A DNA stretch of 56,725 nucleotides from Spirochaetales bacterium (lineage in GTDB: Bacteria > Spirochaetota > Spirochaetia > SZUA-6 > DRHE01), in NCBI GenBank assembly GCA_016935715.1, contig JAFGQJ010000221.1, forward strand, positions 1 to 56,725, given 5' to 3'. Of this stretch, positions 47,273 to 56,503 are shown piece after piece. Numbering within the stretch: position 1 is the stretch's first letter; every line of letters begins with the position of its first letter. The notes under the pieces were generated by a model. It had not been told where the DNA came from, did no database searches, and saw nothing but the letters and a program-made list of their open reading frames with translations. The position numbers were made by a program, and so were the translations under genes.

Positions 47273-49516
47273 ATGAAGCGTTTCATACTCTACGCTCTGC
47301 CTGTGGTCTTTCTGGTCTGTTTTCTGCTCCGTCTGCCCGTGCTGCTGCCTGCCCTGTTCCTGCCGCGGTCGGTATATCTGCTCTACGATCGGAGCCTGGA
47401 CGCCCCGTCGGTGTACTCCAGCCTGCTCCAGCACGGGAGGATTCATCTTCTGGCCGACGGCCGAGCCCGCAGGTTGGACCTGCGCGATTTCGAGGAGCCG
47501 GAAAGCCTCCTGCCCCTGCTCGCCGGGTACAGGGAATCCCCCCGGGCTCAGTTGGAACGCTACACGGCCGCGATCGCAGCCCAGAGTCCGCCGCTGGGCA
47601 GAGCCAGGATCCTGTTCGCCCGCCGGCCGCTTTCCCGGGACGTGGCAGCGGCGCGCAGGATCCAAAGCCGGGAAGGCCTGCCCGTGGAGATCGAGGTGAT
47701 CGAGCGCCACGGGGATCCGCTGTTCCTCGCCTGCTCCAGCACCTTCGGCTCCGGTGAATCCTCGGTGGATTTCGATCTGCTGTTCTCCACGGACATCCGC
47801 GGCTATGAATCGATCGCGGTGAGCAGAAACGGCGAGCCCTTCACCCGGCTTCCACCCGCAGCCCTTGATCAAGGACGGCATTTCCGAACCTCCCTGCCCG
47901 CCGGGGAAGACACGGTGCTGGAGCTCGAGGTGAGCGGCGGGGACGCGGTGCTGCGCCGGCGGCTGCACATCCCCACTGGAAATGCGGAGGACCCGCAGCT
48001 GCTGATCATCAGCGACAGGGAGGGAAGCGCATCGTTTCTCGAAGGCCTGTACGCGGCAAGGAAGGTTCCCCTGTCCCGGGCGCTGGAACAGGAGCTCCTG
48101 GAATATCCTCTGCTGGTCTTCGACGGCGTGCCTATTCGGGGCATCGAACCTCAGCTTTCCGCTGCCCTGCGCGGCATCTACCAGAACAGGTCCACCTCTG
48201 TGCTGTTCGTCAGCGATTCGCCCTCCTTCGGCAGCCGGGGCGACAATCCCGTGATAGAGGAGATCCTTCCCGTGGAGCTGGCTCCCAGATCCCTGAAGTA
48301 CCTTCCGGACATGGGGATCCTGATCCTGCTGGACATTTCCGCCAGCATGAGCGGGGAAAAACTGTCACTGGCCAAGGTATCGACCCTGGAGCTCATCGAG
48401 AATCTGAAAGACTCCGACCGGATCAGCATACTCGCTTTCTGGGATCGATTCCGCTTCCTCCACGGCTTCGAGGAAAAGAAAAACCTGGACTCCGAATTCC
48501 AGCTCGCCCCCCTGACGGCTCAAGGGGGCACCGACCTGTTCACCGCCCTGGAGGGCGGGTTGAACCGGCTGTCGGATCTACCGATGCCCCAGAGGCATGT
48601 CATCATCCTGACCGACGGCAAGACCAGGGAGGGGGATTTCGACTCCCTGATCGAGCAGGCTCTGCTGCAGGACATCACAATCTCCACCCTGGCTGTGGGG
48701 CCGGAGATCAACGAAGGTCTGCTGATCCGGCTGGCCGTCAAAAGCGGCGGGAACTTCTACAGGGTCGATGATCTGGATGAGATCCCCTCCCTGATCTTCG
48801 AAGACCGCCGGGAGATCGCCCGCTCCAGCTTCGGGGAGGATCTGTTCACCATCTCCGATTTCGCGGGCAGGGAGGTCGGCCGGGTCTCGGGGATGAACCT
48901 CTATGCTCCCAAGGCGCAGCGCGTCCTCCTGTACGAGAACCAATACGAGGACCCCCTGCTGCTGATGGAAAAGCGGGACCGCCAGCTGATCATGATGCTG
49001 CTCTCCGACATGTACGGGTACTACACGAAAGATTTCCTGTCCGATACTTCGGTGGTGCGCACCCTGCAGAGAACCTTCGATGCGATCCTCCAGAAGAACA
49101 CGCTCAGCATCCGTATCGGGGAATCCTTCGGGAAGGTTTCCCTGACGGCGAGCGGAGAAGGTCTGGTCGATCCGCTCCTGGCGATCTACTCGGACAACCG
49201 TCTCATTGCCGAACAGACCCTCGCTGCGGGCAGCTTCCTGACCTACAGCACGGAGGTTCCCCTTTCCCGGCCGGGCCGCTACACCGGGATTCTCTACAGC
49301 CGGGGAGCGCCGCTCACGCGCATCCCCCTGTACTTCAACGGCAACATGGAGGGGGGGGACACCGAATCGATCCTGGCCCTGCAGACGTACAAATCCCGTT
49401 CGTTCCGCGCACTGCCCGCGGGCAGGCTCTACCTCGTGTTGTTCTTCCTCGCCTCCATCGCGGTAACATTCTTCTCCAGGCAGTCACTGCGGAGTGCGGG
49501 AAAGGGGGAAGGATGA
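47273..49516 (+). CDS. Large membrane-anchored VWA-domain protein with GATase-like region
   Basis: A 747-residue protein. An N-terminal span is at about 3-27, and a last span near 720-740. Residues 235-340 resemble a glutamine-amidotransferase-like fold with LLVFDGVPIRG and STSVLFVSDSPSFG. A von Willebrand A domain follows at about 350-530, with MIDAS motif DISASMS, then GGTDLF and LTDGKTREGDF, so metal binding looks intact. A beta-rich C-terminal part follows. This layout occurs in membrane proteins encoded with MoxR ATPases. No catalytic cysteine is evident in the GATase-like part. It is the first gene of an eight-gene operon. Confidence 0.83.
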   Translation: MKRFILYALPVVFLVCFLLRLPVLLPALFLPRSVYLLYDRSLDAPSVYSSLLQHGRIHLLADGRARRLDLRDFEEPESLLPLLAGYRESPRAQLERYTAAIAAQSPPLGRARILFARRPLSRDVAAARRIQSREGLPVEIEVIERHGDPLFLACSSTFGSGESSVDFDLLFSTDIRGYESIAVSRNGEPFTRLPPAALDQGRHFRTSLPAGEDTVLELEVSGGDAVLRRRLHIPTGNAEDPQLLIISDREGSASFLEGLYAARKVPLSRALEQELLEYPLLVFDGVPIRGIEPQLSAALRGIYQNRSTSVLFVSDSPSFGSRGDNPVIEEILPVELAPRSLKYLPDMGILILLDISASMSGEKLSLAKVSTLELIENLKDSDRISILAFWDRFRFLHGFEEKKNLDSEFQLAPLTAQGGTDLFTALEGGLNRLSDLPMPQRHVIILTDGKTREGDFDSLIEQALLQDITISTLAVGPEINEGLLIRLAVKSGGNFYRVDDLDEIPSLIFEDRREIARSSFGEDLFTISDFAGREVGRVSGMNLYAPKAQRVLLYENQYEDPLLLMEKRDRQLIMMLLSDMYGYYTKDFLSDTSVVRTLQRTFDAILQKNTLSIRIGESFGKVSLTASGEGLVDPLLAIYSDNRLIAEQTLAAGSFLTYSTEVPLSRPGRYTGILYSRGAPLTRIPLYFNGNMEGGDTESILALQTYKSRSFRALPAGRLYLVLFFLASIAVTFFSRQSLRSAGKGEG

Positions 49517-50802
49517 AGCGGACCGGCGCAGCGCTGCTTCTCTTCGCCGCCGCCGTCGCCCTGGACTGCCAGTCCGTTCTCATCGGGGAGGAGCTTCGGC
49601 CCTTTCGCATCAACGAGGCCGTGGTGACGGATCTTCAGGGGATGCGGGAGGCGCGGGTGCGGATCAGCGGACGAAGTCTCTACGGGGAAGAGATCGAGCT
49701 GTTCGAGTCCGGACGGTTCGACGACTCCGGGCCTCTGCGGTGCTACTTCTACCTCGACGATTCGATCCGCGGCGTGAGCATCACCGTGTCCTCCCCCGAT
49801 CTGGAACCGGTGTCGTTCGAGTACGACGTGAGCTTCAATCCCTACTCGGTAGCGCTCTGGTCAGCCCCCGGGCTCGAGCTCCCGCCTCTTCCCGGCTACA
49901 GACCCGTCTCCGCCCCCGGGCAGCTTGGACCGGGGGATATCCTCGTTCTGGACCAATCCTCATCCCTGCAGGCGGCCGGCAGGAGAGCGAGTGAAATCCT
50001 GGACAGGGGGATTCACATCGTCGCCGACGCATCCCTGCTGGAGAGCTCTCCGTTATCCCCCGAACAACAGTTGGACCCCTGGCGCGGATTGCTGCTGAGC
50101 CTCGATCCCCTGGATACAGCCGGTCTGAGGGAGCTGCTGGAGACGCAGAGGCGGATGTTCGCCGGCACCAAGAAGCGCTACCACGATCTGATCGCCTCAG
50201 CCGATTTCTACGGCATCCCCGTACGCCGAAGCGCGTCTCTGGTCTTCGAGAACGCCCGGGCCCGGGATATCGCCGCTTCCCTGGAACGGGATTATCTGCC
50301 CGGCAGGACTATGAGAGCGCCCGGGCTGCGGCTCCTGGCCTTCTACCTGCCGGCCCTGGTCCTGCTCGCGTTCGTGAGAAAAACCGGCGTGCTGCTTCCC
50401 CTGCTCTGCCTGCTCCTCTGCCTGTTCGTCGTGCTGTCCTTCCTGAGCCCCGCTGCGGACCAGTCGCTGCTGCTGGCGCTCAACCCGTCCCAGCTGAGCT
50501 CGGGAACAGTGAGGCTCCTCCGAAGCCGGGCGGCCGAGCATGAGTCCGCCGCATCTCCGGGAATCCTGCCGGTGCCCGGGGTCGATGAACAGCACTTCGT
50601 TCCCCGCGACTACGATCCCTCCGGCTGGAGCCTGCTCTACGGCGTGCACCGGTCCACGGGCAGGGAAATCCCCCTGGCTGGGTTCAGCGACGCGGCTGCG
50701 GTGAGATTCAACCAGATCCCCGAGATAGAGAGACGGGGGGAGGGCTACGCGCTGGTATACGTCAATCCGCTTCGATACTGGAGTCTCCATGAGCCGGATT
50801 GA
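49513..50802 (+). CDS. Exported or membrane-anchored protein of unknown function
   Basis: A 429-residue protein I do not recognise. A signal peptide covers residues 1-20 (RTGAALLLFAAAVALDCQS); the cysteine at 19 could be a lipidation site but the lipobox is weak. Residues 25-250 are beta-rich with a GATase-like fragment (DILVLDQSSSLQAAG, then IHIVADASLLESS). Two membrane segments lie at about 270-315, and the rest is probably cytoplasmic or periplasmic. The ATG overlaps the VWA stop as ATGA, so it is coupled. It looks like a partner of the first VWA protein. Confidence 0.75.
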   Translation: MKRTGAALLLFAAAVALDCQSVLIGEELRPFRINEAVVTDLQGMREARVRISGRSLYGEEIELFESGRFDDSGPLRCYFYLDDSIRGVSITVSSPDLEPVSFEYDVSFNPYSVALWSAPGLELPPLPGYRPVSAPGQLGPGDILVLDQSSSLQAAGRRASEILDRGIHIVADASLLESSPLSPEQQLDPWRGLLLSLDPLDTAGLRELLETQRRMFAGTKKRYHDLIASADFYGIPVRRSASLVFENARARDIAASLERDYLPGRTMRAPGLRLLAFYLPALVLLAFVRKTGVLLPLLCLLLCLFVVLSFLSPAADQSLLLALNPSQLSSGTVRLLRSRAAEHESAASPGILPVPGVDEQHFVPRDYDPSGWSLLYGVHRSTGREIPLAGFSDAAAVRFNQIPEIERRGEGYALVYVNPLRYWSLHEPD

Positions 50803-51277
50803 ACGGGCGGCCGCCATGGCGCCTGCCGCCCTGCTGTTGATTTTTTACCTCCCGAACTGGTGGCCGTCGCTGCAGGACCGCGATCCGCACCCGCTGGTGC
50901 TCGCGGTCCTGCTCGCCCATCTCCTGCTCGTCTACCTGCTGCCGTTTGCCATGTCCGAGGTGCTCGTCCTGCTGCTGCTCTCCACTCCGGCCCTTGCTTC
51001 GACCCTGCACGGCTTCTGCGGATTGCCCGTGCTGGAGTCCTATCTGGTGGTTGCCCGCTGCGCCCTGGCTGTTCTCCTGTATTTTCTGCTATCCTCCATA
51101 ATCGAAACGTACAAACCCGGAGCGGCAGCGCCGACTGCGCGCCTTCTGGCCGCCGCCGCCGTCGCCTTCCTCTGGACGTTCGTGCTGATGGGGCAGAGCA
51201 TGCTGTTTTCCCTTTCTCCGACAATCCTGACGGGACTGCTCCTGTTGTATCGCCGCAAGGGCAAGATCCATGGATGA
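50789..51277 (+). CDS. Integral membrane protein of unknown function
   Basis: A 162-residue protein with about five hydrophobic segments and no recognised motif. Its start overlaps the preceding gene by 14 bases and has a GGAG site, and its end overlaps the next by 8. The tight overlaps on both sides support a real gene in the operon. The composition, rich in Leu and Ala, matches the neighbours. Confidence 0.75.
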   Translation: MSRIERAAAMAPAALLLIFYLPNWWPSLQDRDPHPLVLAVLLAHLLLVYLLPFAMSEVLVLLLLSTPALASTLHGFCGLPVLESYLVVARCALAVLLYFLLSSIIETYKPGAAAPTARLLAAAAVAFLWTFVLMGQSMLFSLSPTILTGLLLLYRRKGKIHG

Positions 51278-52400
51278 GGCGACAATCCGCGCCGGAATAA
51301 CGCATCTGCTCAAACGCTACCTGCGAAACGGGCTGTTCAACCGGCTCATCACCTACGCGCTGGTCAACCTGTCCGCCTACATGCTCCTGCTCGCCGTGAT
51401 GATCCTCTCGGATTCTTCCCTCTTCCTCTTTCACCTGCTGCTGTTCTTCAGCCTCTCCCTGCTGCCCCTGTTCCTGTTCTACCGGATGGAGACGGCCTCG
51501 CTGCAGCGGGCGGTGCGGCGGCTCGATGAGCACTGCCTGGTGGAATCGTACCTGCACAGCCCGTCGGAGCAGCACCGCGCCTTCATGGGGGAGCGGGTCC
51601 AGTCATACCTGGAACGGAAAACAACGGAGGGAGCGTTTCCCTTCCGACTGTGCCGGGGCAACCTCTACCTGGCCGGACTCTGCCTGACCGCCTTTATCGC
51701 GCTGCAGCTGATCTCCCTGGCAACTTTCCGGGATTTCTCCGTTTTTTCCGCGCGGACCATCAAGAACCGGCTGATCGAGCGCGCTTCCCTCGGGGAGGCG
51801 GTGGCTGAGCTGCCCGTGGAGGATGCCTCGGAGGGGGGGCCGGCCGCCGCCGAGCCGATCCGGCCGACCGTCGGGGGCGAAACCGGGCAACGGCGCGGGG
51901 AGGGGATCCCGGAGGATGAGGCGCTTCAGGAGCTGCTGGAGGATGAGAACCTGGTCGCCGCGGAGAGGATCGAGCGGCTGGGCCCGGGAGATTTGAGAGA
52001 TCAGGAGGAACAACAGGCAGATCGGGGTGAAAGCTGGTGGAGGCAGCCGCTCCCGGCAGCGGAAGCGGACACCCCTGCACAGACCGCCTCCGGAATCGCC
52101 GGGGATGAGGGCCGGGATTCGGCCACCGAGGGCAGGGGCGCGGAGGCGGGGTCCGGCGAAGCGGGTCGAACCTTCAGGGAATCACCGTTGAAGGAGTATA
52201 CCCCGATCCCTGAGAGGCTCGCCGCCGAGGGAAGCGAACAGCTGTATCCATCCGATGCCGTGGGCGAAGGGGGCAGACAGAGTTTTGCGGAGGCCCTGTT
52301 TTCAGATTTCGGCAGGCTCCACGATCTGCGGATCACCTTCGATCCGCTGTTCGATACCATACGGGAGAGATACCTGGAGTTGCTCGATGAACAGCTGTAG
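51270..52400 (+). CDS. Membrane protein with long acidic tail, unknown function
   Basis: A 376-residue protein. Two spans near 25-72 form a hairpin, a third is near 130-155, and a cytoplasmic or periplasmic tail of over 200 residues follows. The tail is acidic and low-complexity (DEALQELLEDENLVAAERIE and several Gly/Glu-rich runs) and ends with a folded-looking segment (LHDLRITFDPLFDTIRERYLELL). Such tails in Bat-type operons may be protein-interaction arms. No family is recognised. The 8-base overlap upstream and 14-base overlap downstream place it firmly in the operon. Confidence 0.72.
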   Translation: MDEATIRAGITHLLKRYLRNGLFNRLITYALVNLSAYMLLLAVMILSDSSLFLFHLLLFFSLSLLPLFLFYRMETASLQRAVRRLDEHCLVESYLHSPSEQHRAFMGERVQSYLERKTTEGAFPFRLCRGNLYLAGLCLTAFIALQLISLATFRDFSVFSARTIKNRLIERASLGEAVAELPVEDASEGGPAAAEPIRPTVGGETGQRRGEGIPEDEALQELLEDENLVAAERIERLGPGDLRDQEEQQADRGESWWRQPLPAAEADTPAQTASGIAGDEGRDSATEGRGAEAGSGEAGRTFRESPLKEYTPIPERLAAEGSEQLYPSDAVGEGGRQSFAEALFSDFGRLHDLRITFDPLFDTIRERYLELLDEQL

Positions 52401-53031
52401 GGTATTCTCCGGTGGATCGGCACATGCGGCGGCGCTCGCAGCCGCTGCCGCGGTTGCAGCCGGGGCGGGCCTGTTTTTCCTCATCCGCCTCCTGGAGGGA
52501 TTCGTTCGAGGCTCGATGGAGGTGAATGTTCTGATCGAAGAAGGAGCGAAGATCCTCGTGTTCCTGGCCGCGCTAACGGTATCCCGGTTTGCAGTCCTGA
52601 GAAGGCTCCTGCAGCCCGACGATTCCGGCAGCGCCTCCGGATCGGAGGCACGGTTGCCTGCAGCACTGACCGTGGCGCTGAGCACGTCGGCGTTTCTGTG
52701 CATCGGCTCCTTCGGGATTGCCGAGAATATCCTGTTCTTCCTCAGCTTCCCGACCGGCTCGGTCTACGGGAGGCTGCTTTACTCCTTCCCGATCCATCTC
52801 AATACGGCTTTACTCTACTGTCTCGGCTTCCTGTCCGGAAGGATCCTCAGGGTGGGGTTGTTCCTGGGCCTCGGTTTTCTCTACCATCTGGGACTGAACC
52901 GGCTGTCGCTCGACCTGCCCCGGGCTGCGGTGTACCCGGTCGGAATCGTCAATGTCGTCATCCTCCTGCTCCTGTACTGGAGGCTGCGCCTGAAGATTGC
53001 GCTGGGCTCGACATTTGTGATCAAGGAGTAG
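52387..53031 (+). CDS. PrsW-like intramembrane metalloprotease
   Basis: A 214-residue membrane protein with about six to seven spans. It carries the PrsW pattern: EEGAK (Glu51-Glu52, Lys55), FGIAEN (Glu113-Asn114) and FPIHLNTALLYCLGF (His137). In Bacillus, PrsW cuts an anti-sigma factor within the membrane; other members are of unknown target. The assignment is from these motifs only. The start at 52387 overlaps the preceding gene by 14 bases. It sits between the membrane proteins and moxR, so it is a plausible regulated-proteolysis step in this operon. Confidence 0.7.
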   Translation: MNSCRVFSGGSAHAAALAAAAAVAAGAGLFFLIRLLEGFVRGSMEVNVLIEEGAKILVFLAALTVSRFAVLRRLLQPDDSGSASGSEARLPAALTVALSTSAFLCIGSFGIAENILFFLSFPTGSVYGRLLYSFPIHLNTALLYCLGFLSGRILRVGLFLGLGFLYHLGLNRLSLDLPRAAVYPVGIVNVVILLLLYWRLRLKIALGSTFVIKE

Positions 53032-53037
53032 ACAGGC

Positions 53038-54033
53038 ATGCTGGAATCCAAATTGAACCGGCTCCTTCACTACTACAGTGATTTTTCCGAATTCCTGAAC
53101 CAGAGGATCGTGGGCTGCAGCGAGATCGTGAAGCGGCTGTTCATCTCCCTGATGATCGGCGGCAACATCCTGCTGGAAGGTCCGCCGGGAGTCGGCAAGA
53201 CCAGCATGGTCAGGGCCTTCGCCGAGCTGCTCGACCTGGCCTACTCCCGGATCCAGTTCACCCCCGATCTGATGCCCCTGGACATCATCGGCTCGAATAT
53301 ACTGCAGCAATCGGAGGCCGGCTCCCGCACCTACGAATTCTTCAAGGGTCCAATTTTCGCCAATATCGTGCTGGGCGATGAGATCAACCGGGCTACGCCC
53401 AAGACCCAATCGGCATTCCTCGAAGCCATGGAGGAAAAACGCATCACCTTTCTGGGCAAAGAGCACCTCCTGCCCTCCCCCTTCATGGTGATCGCCACCC
53501 AGAATCCCATCGAGCTGGAGGGCACCTATCCCCTGCCGGAGGCGCAGATCGACCGCTTCCTCATGAAGCTGTACTTCCATTACCCGGATTTTCTGCAGCT
53601 CAAGCAGATCATCAACACCAACGAATTCCCTGATCGCCTCGTGCATCCGCAGGAGAAGAAATCCGGCAAACTTTGGAATGAGCTGCGGGAGCTTGAAAAT
53701 GAGGTGATCGTCATCGATGACATCAAGAACTACATCGCCCGCCTGGTCGTCTCCACACATCCGCTTCACTCCAATATCCCGGAGATCAAGCGGTACGTGC
53801 TCTACGGGGCCTCTCCCCGAGCCGGCATCTACCTGCTGCGGGCGGCCAAGTGGAAAGCGCTGCTGGAGAACCGGGTCAACGTGAGCTTCGAGGATATCGA
53901 GGAGCTGGCCTGTGACGTGCTGAACCACCGGATCATCCTGAACTTCGACGCCGAGGCTGAGGATGTGGAGATCTCGAAACTGCTGCAGACGATCCTCCAG
54001 GATCTGGAGAGGAGGTACAGACCCAGGTCATGA
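53038..54033 (+). CDS. MoxR-family AAA+ ATPase
   Basis: A 331-residue AAA+ ATPase of the MoxR chaperone-like family. Walker A is EGPPGVGKTS at about 44-53, Walker B is VLGDEINRATPKTQSAFLEAM at about 109-129, and sensor 1 is FMVIATQNPIELEGTYPLPEAQ. MoxR proteins activate or assemble VWA-containing partners. Here DUF58 and VWA proteins are encoded directly downstream. Its end overlaps the DUF58 gene by 4 bases. Confidence 0.93.
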   Translation: MLESKLNRLLHYYSDFSEFLNQRIVGCSEIVKRLFISLMIGGNILLEGPPGVGKTSMVRAFAELLDLAYSRIQFTPDLMPLDIIGSNILQQSEAGSRTYEFFKGPIFANIVLGDEINRATPKTQSAFLEAMEEKRITFLGKEHLLPSPFMVIATQNPIELEGTYPLPEAQIDRFLMKLYFHYPDFLQLKQIINTNEFPDRLVHPQEKKSGKLWNELRELENEVIVIDDIKNYIARLVVSTHPLHSNIPEIKRYVLYGASPRAGIYLLRAAKWKALLENRVNVSFEDIEELACDVLNHRIILNFDAEAEDVEISKLLQTILQDLERRYRPRS

Positions 54034-54875
54034 TAGCCATCGACAGCCAGTGCGAAGCGGTGAGCCGCCTGTTCTCCAAGAAGAGCATCCGGGCCAAGTA
54101 CCCGGTGTACGTGAAGAGTGAAAACCCCATATTCAAGAAGAAGGGGACCTCCTACGACCTGAAAAACCTGCGGGAGTACCAGCCCTCCGACGATTTTCGC
54201 CAGATCGACTGGAAGCTCTACGGGCGCACCGATCGCTTGTATATAAAGGAATTCTTCGAAGAGGAAAACGAGCGTTTTTTCCTCCTCGTGGACACCTCCG
54301 CCTCCCTGAATATCTTCGATCTGGAATACTATAAAACCTTCATCGCCTCGATCGCCTACATCTTTTTGAAGCTTCATTTCACCATCAACCTGCTCGCGTT
54401 CGACTATCGCGTGGTGGACACCTGCATGAACGTCAAGGGCCACAAGAACATCTCGCGGGTCCTCGGTTTTCTCGAGCGGCTGGCCTTCCGGCAGAAATCC
54501 GACCTGGTCTCGGTGCTGAAATCCGTGGGAAACCGCTACCAGCCCGGCACGATCCTGCTGTTTTCCGACTTGTTCGACCGGAACCTGCACCCGCAGACCC
54601 TCTCCCTGTTCCGCCGCTGCTTCGTACTTCATTTCCACACCGCCGTGGAAGAGCTGGACCTCCCGTTTGCCGAAATCGAGATCGAGGACAGGGAGCTGGA
54701 GAAGCGCCTGCTCCTGTCCCACGACCCGTCCAGCCGGCGCAGGATGCTGCGTCTGGAGCGGGAGTTTCTCTCCCGTTTCGACAGGCGGGTTGAGGGTTAT
54801 CACTACTACCGCATCCAGAAGACGGCCGATCGGGTGCCCTTCTACTGGCGGCTTCTCGAGAGCCTCTATGATTAG
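54030..54875 (+). CDS. DUF58 protein
   Basis: A 281-residue protein of the DUF58 family. The hallmark segment is GTSYDLKNLREYQPSDDFRQIDWKLYGRTDRLYIKEF at about residues 37-73, followed by a VWA-like fold beginning FFLLVDTSASL (about 90-100). The MIDAS-like DTSAS is present. DUF58 genes almost always follow moxR. It overlaps moxR by 4 bases and the second VWA gene by 8. Confidence 0.92.
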   Translation: MIAIDSQCEAVSRLFSKKSIRAKYPVYVKSENPIFKKKGTSYDLKNLREYQPSDDFRQIDWKLYGRTDRLYIKEFFEEENERFFLLVDTSASLNIFDLEYYKTFIASIAYIFLKLHFTINLLAFDYRVVDTCMNVKGHKNISRVLGFLERLAFRQKSDLVSVLKSVGNRYQPGTILLFSDLFDRNLHPQTLSLFRRCFVLHFHTAVEELDLPFAEIEIEDRELEKRLLLSHDPSSRRRMLRLEREFLSRFDRRVEGYHYYRIQKTADRVPFYWRLLESLYD

Positions 54876-56487
54876 CTTTCTCGGCTACTTCTTCCTTCTG
54901 CTGATACCGATCCTGCTGATCCTGATCGTGCGGCTGAGGAGACGCAGGCGGGTGGTATACTCCCACACCTTTCTGCGGTCCTTCGAGGAAAAAAGGCTCC
55001 TGGACTACCTGCTGCGCAACTTCAGGATCTACCACGATGTTCTCTTCGACCTGATCCTGGCCGTGATCCTGGCTCTGTTTCTGGCGCAGGTCATCCGCTT
55101 TACTCCCGACCGGACCGCGGTCTGCATAGACGGCTCCTACTCGATGCTGCGGGAGGACGCCGACGGACGAACAGCGCTGGAGCGGGCGGTCCTCCTGGCG
55201 ACTGCGGGAGAGACGAGCCGGGAGAAGCAGCGCATCTTCCTCCTGGCCTGGGACAAGCGACGCGGGACGACCGGGGTATTCCGTCTCGAAGAGCCGGAGC
55301 TTGCTCCCGGCATCGACGCGGCCGCGCGGAGGCGCATCATTGCAGCATACGCGGATCGACTGAGGGCGAGCCACACCTTTCTCAACGCCGACCCGGCGGC
55401 GCTCCAGGATCTTTTCGACCGGGGCTATCGGCAGGTGATGTTCATCACCGACCGCTTCACGGCAGACAGCACCAATCTTCAGGTCACGGAGGTCGGCTCC
55501 GGCGAACGGTCCTTCTTCTATCCGGCCTCGGTGTACTACGACTTTTCCGCCGCCGGCTTCCGGGTGCTGCTGCAGCGGTTCAACTATGAGAAGCCGATCG
55601 CCGTGCAGCGGTACCTGGAACAGCGCGGCGGCTACGTGGTGATCCAGGCCTCCGAGCAGAGCATCCCGGGCAGTGATCTTTCCCTTCTCGAGATCAGAGA
55701 GGAGGGACTGTACAGGATTCTGGGGCCGGGTTTGGACTACATCTACGACCTGAAGGTTCCCAGGCGGCCGGTAACCGCATCCGGACCGTACTCCAGGATC
55801 ATCGCGGACGTTCTGCCCCAGATCGAGGTGGGGGAATCCAACATCCTGATCGCCGATCTTGCTCTGCAGGTCGAATCACAGCGGGTGCCGGCCGGGCAGA
55901 TCCGCGCGCTGGGCAGACAGAAGCACAGATACATTACCCTGATCCCGGACGGCAACGTACGGACCCTGCCGCTGCTCTATCCTCTGGAGCGCTCCTTCTC
56001 CCAGCCCGCCTACGCCGAGCTGCCGGCTCGCCTGGGGAAGCTGCCGCAGCGGCTCGGAGAATCCACCCGCCTGTTCTTTCAGAATCCGGGACGGACCCGG
56101 GACGACCAGACTCCCCTGGTGTACCTGAGCTACCTGGAGTCCGATCACCCCGTCGAGTTCTCCCGCGACGGACCTCCCGGGTCGCGGGATTGGAAGGAAG
56201 CGGAGGACCGATCCGGCCTCACCTCTCTGGTGTATGTGCGGGGCAGCGACATCCTGCCGGTCAACCTTTCAGCCCGGGAGTTCTTCCCCATTGCCCCGCG
56301 GGGGGATCTCGTGTTCCAGAGGCGCACGGTCAATCCTCTGCCCTGCGTTCTGATCCTGCTCCTGGTTTATCTGGCAAAGATCGTTTTTCTGATGGTTTTT
56401 CGTGCAGGGGGCTCGAAAAAACAAACACGCTCCCGTAATGCAGAACCGGCCGCCCCCGTATGGAGCCGCCGACGATTCCAACGATGA
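54868..56487 (+). CDS. BatA-like membrane VWA protein
   Basis: A 539-residue protein. Two N-terminal spans lie at about 3-20 and 62-75, with the basic RLRRRRRVVYSHTFL segment between them. A VWA-like domain starts at VCIDGSYSML (MIDAS DGSYS) and includes VMFITDRF. Beta-rich sequence and a final span near 500-520 follow. The order MoxR-DUF58-BatA matches aerotolerance (Bat) operons, whose job is not settled. The C-terminus is basic. This ends the operon; the next gene has its own ribosome-binding site 16 bases later and could be co-transcribed. Confidence 0.8.
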   Translation: MISFLGYFFLLLIPILLILIVRLRRRRRVVYSHTFLRSFEEKRLLDYLLRNFRIYHDVLFDLILAVILALFLAQVIRFTPDRTAVCIDGSYSMLREDADGRTALERAVLLATAGETSREKQRIFLLAWDKRRGTTGVFRLEEPELAPGIDAAARRRIIAAYADRLRASHTFLNADPAALQDLFDRGYRQVMFITDRFTADSTNLQVTEVGSGERSFFYPASVYYDFSAAGFRVLLQRFNYEKPIAVQRYLEQRGGYVVIQASEQSIPGSDLSLLEIREEGLYRILGPGLDYIYDLKVPRRPVTASGPYSRIIADVLPQIEVGESNILIADLALQVESQRVPAGQIRALGRQKHRYITLIPDGNVRTLPLLYPLERSFSQPAYAELPARLGKLPQRLGESTRLFFQNPGRTRDDQTPLVYLSYLESDHPVEFSRDGPPGSRDWKEAEDRSGLTSLVYVRGSDILPVNLSAREFFPIAPRGDLVFQRRTVNPLPCVLILLLVYLAKIVFLMVFRAGGSKKQTRSRNAEPAAPVWSRRRFQR

Positions 56488-56503
56488 TCGAGGAGATTTC
56501 CTG

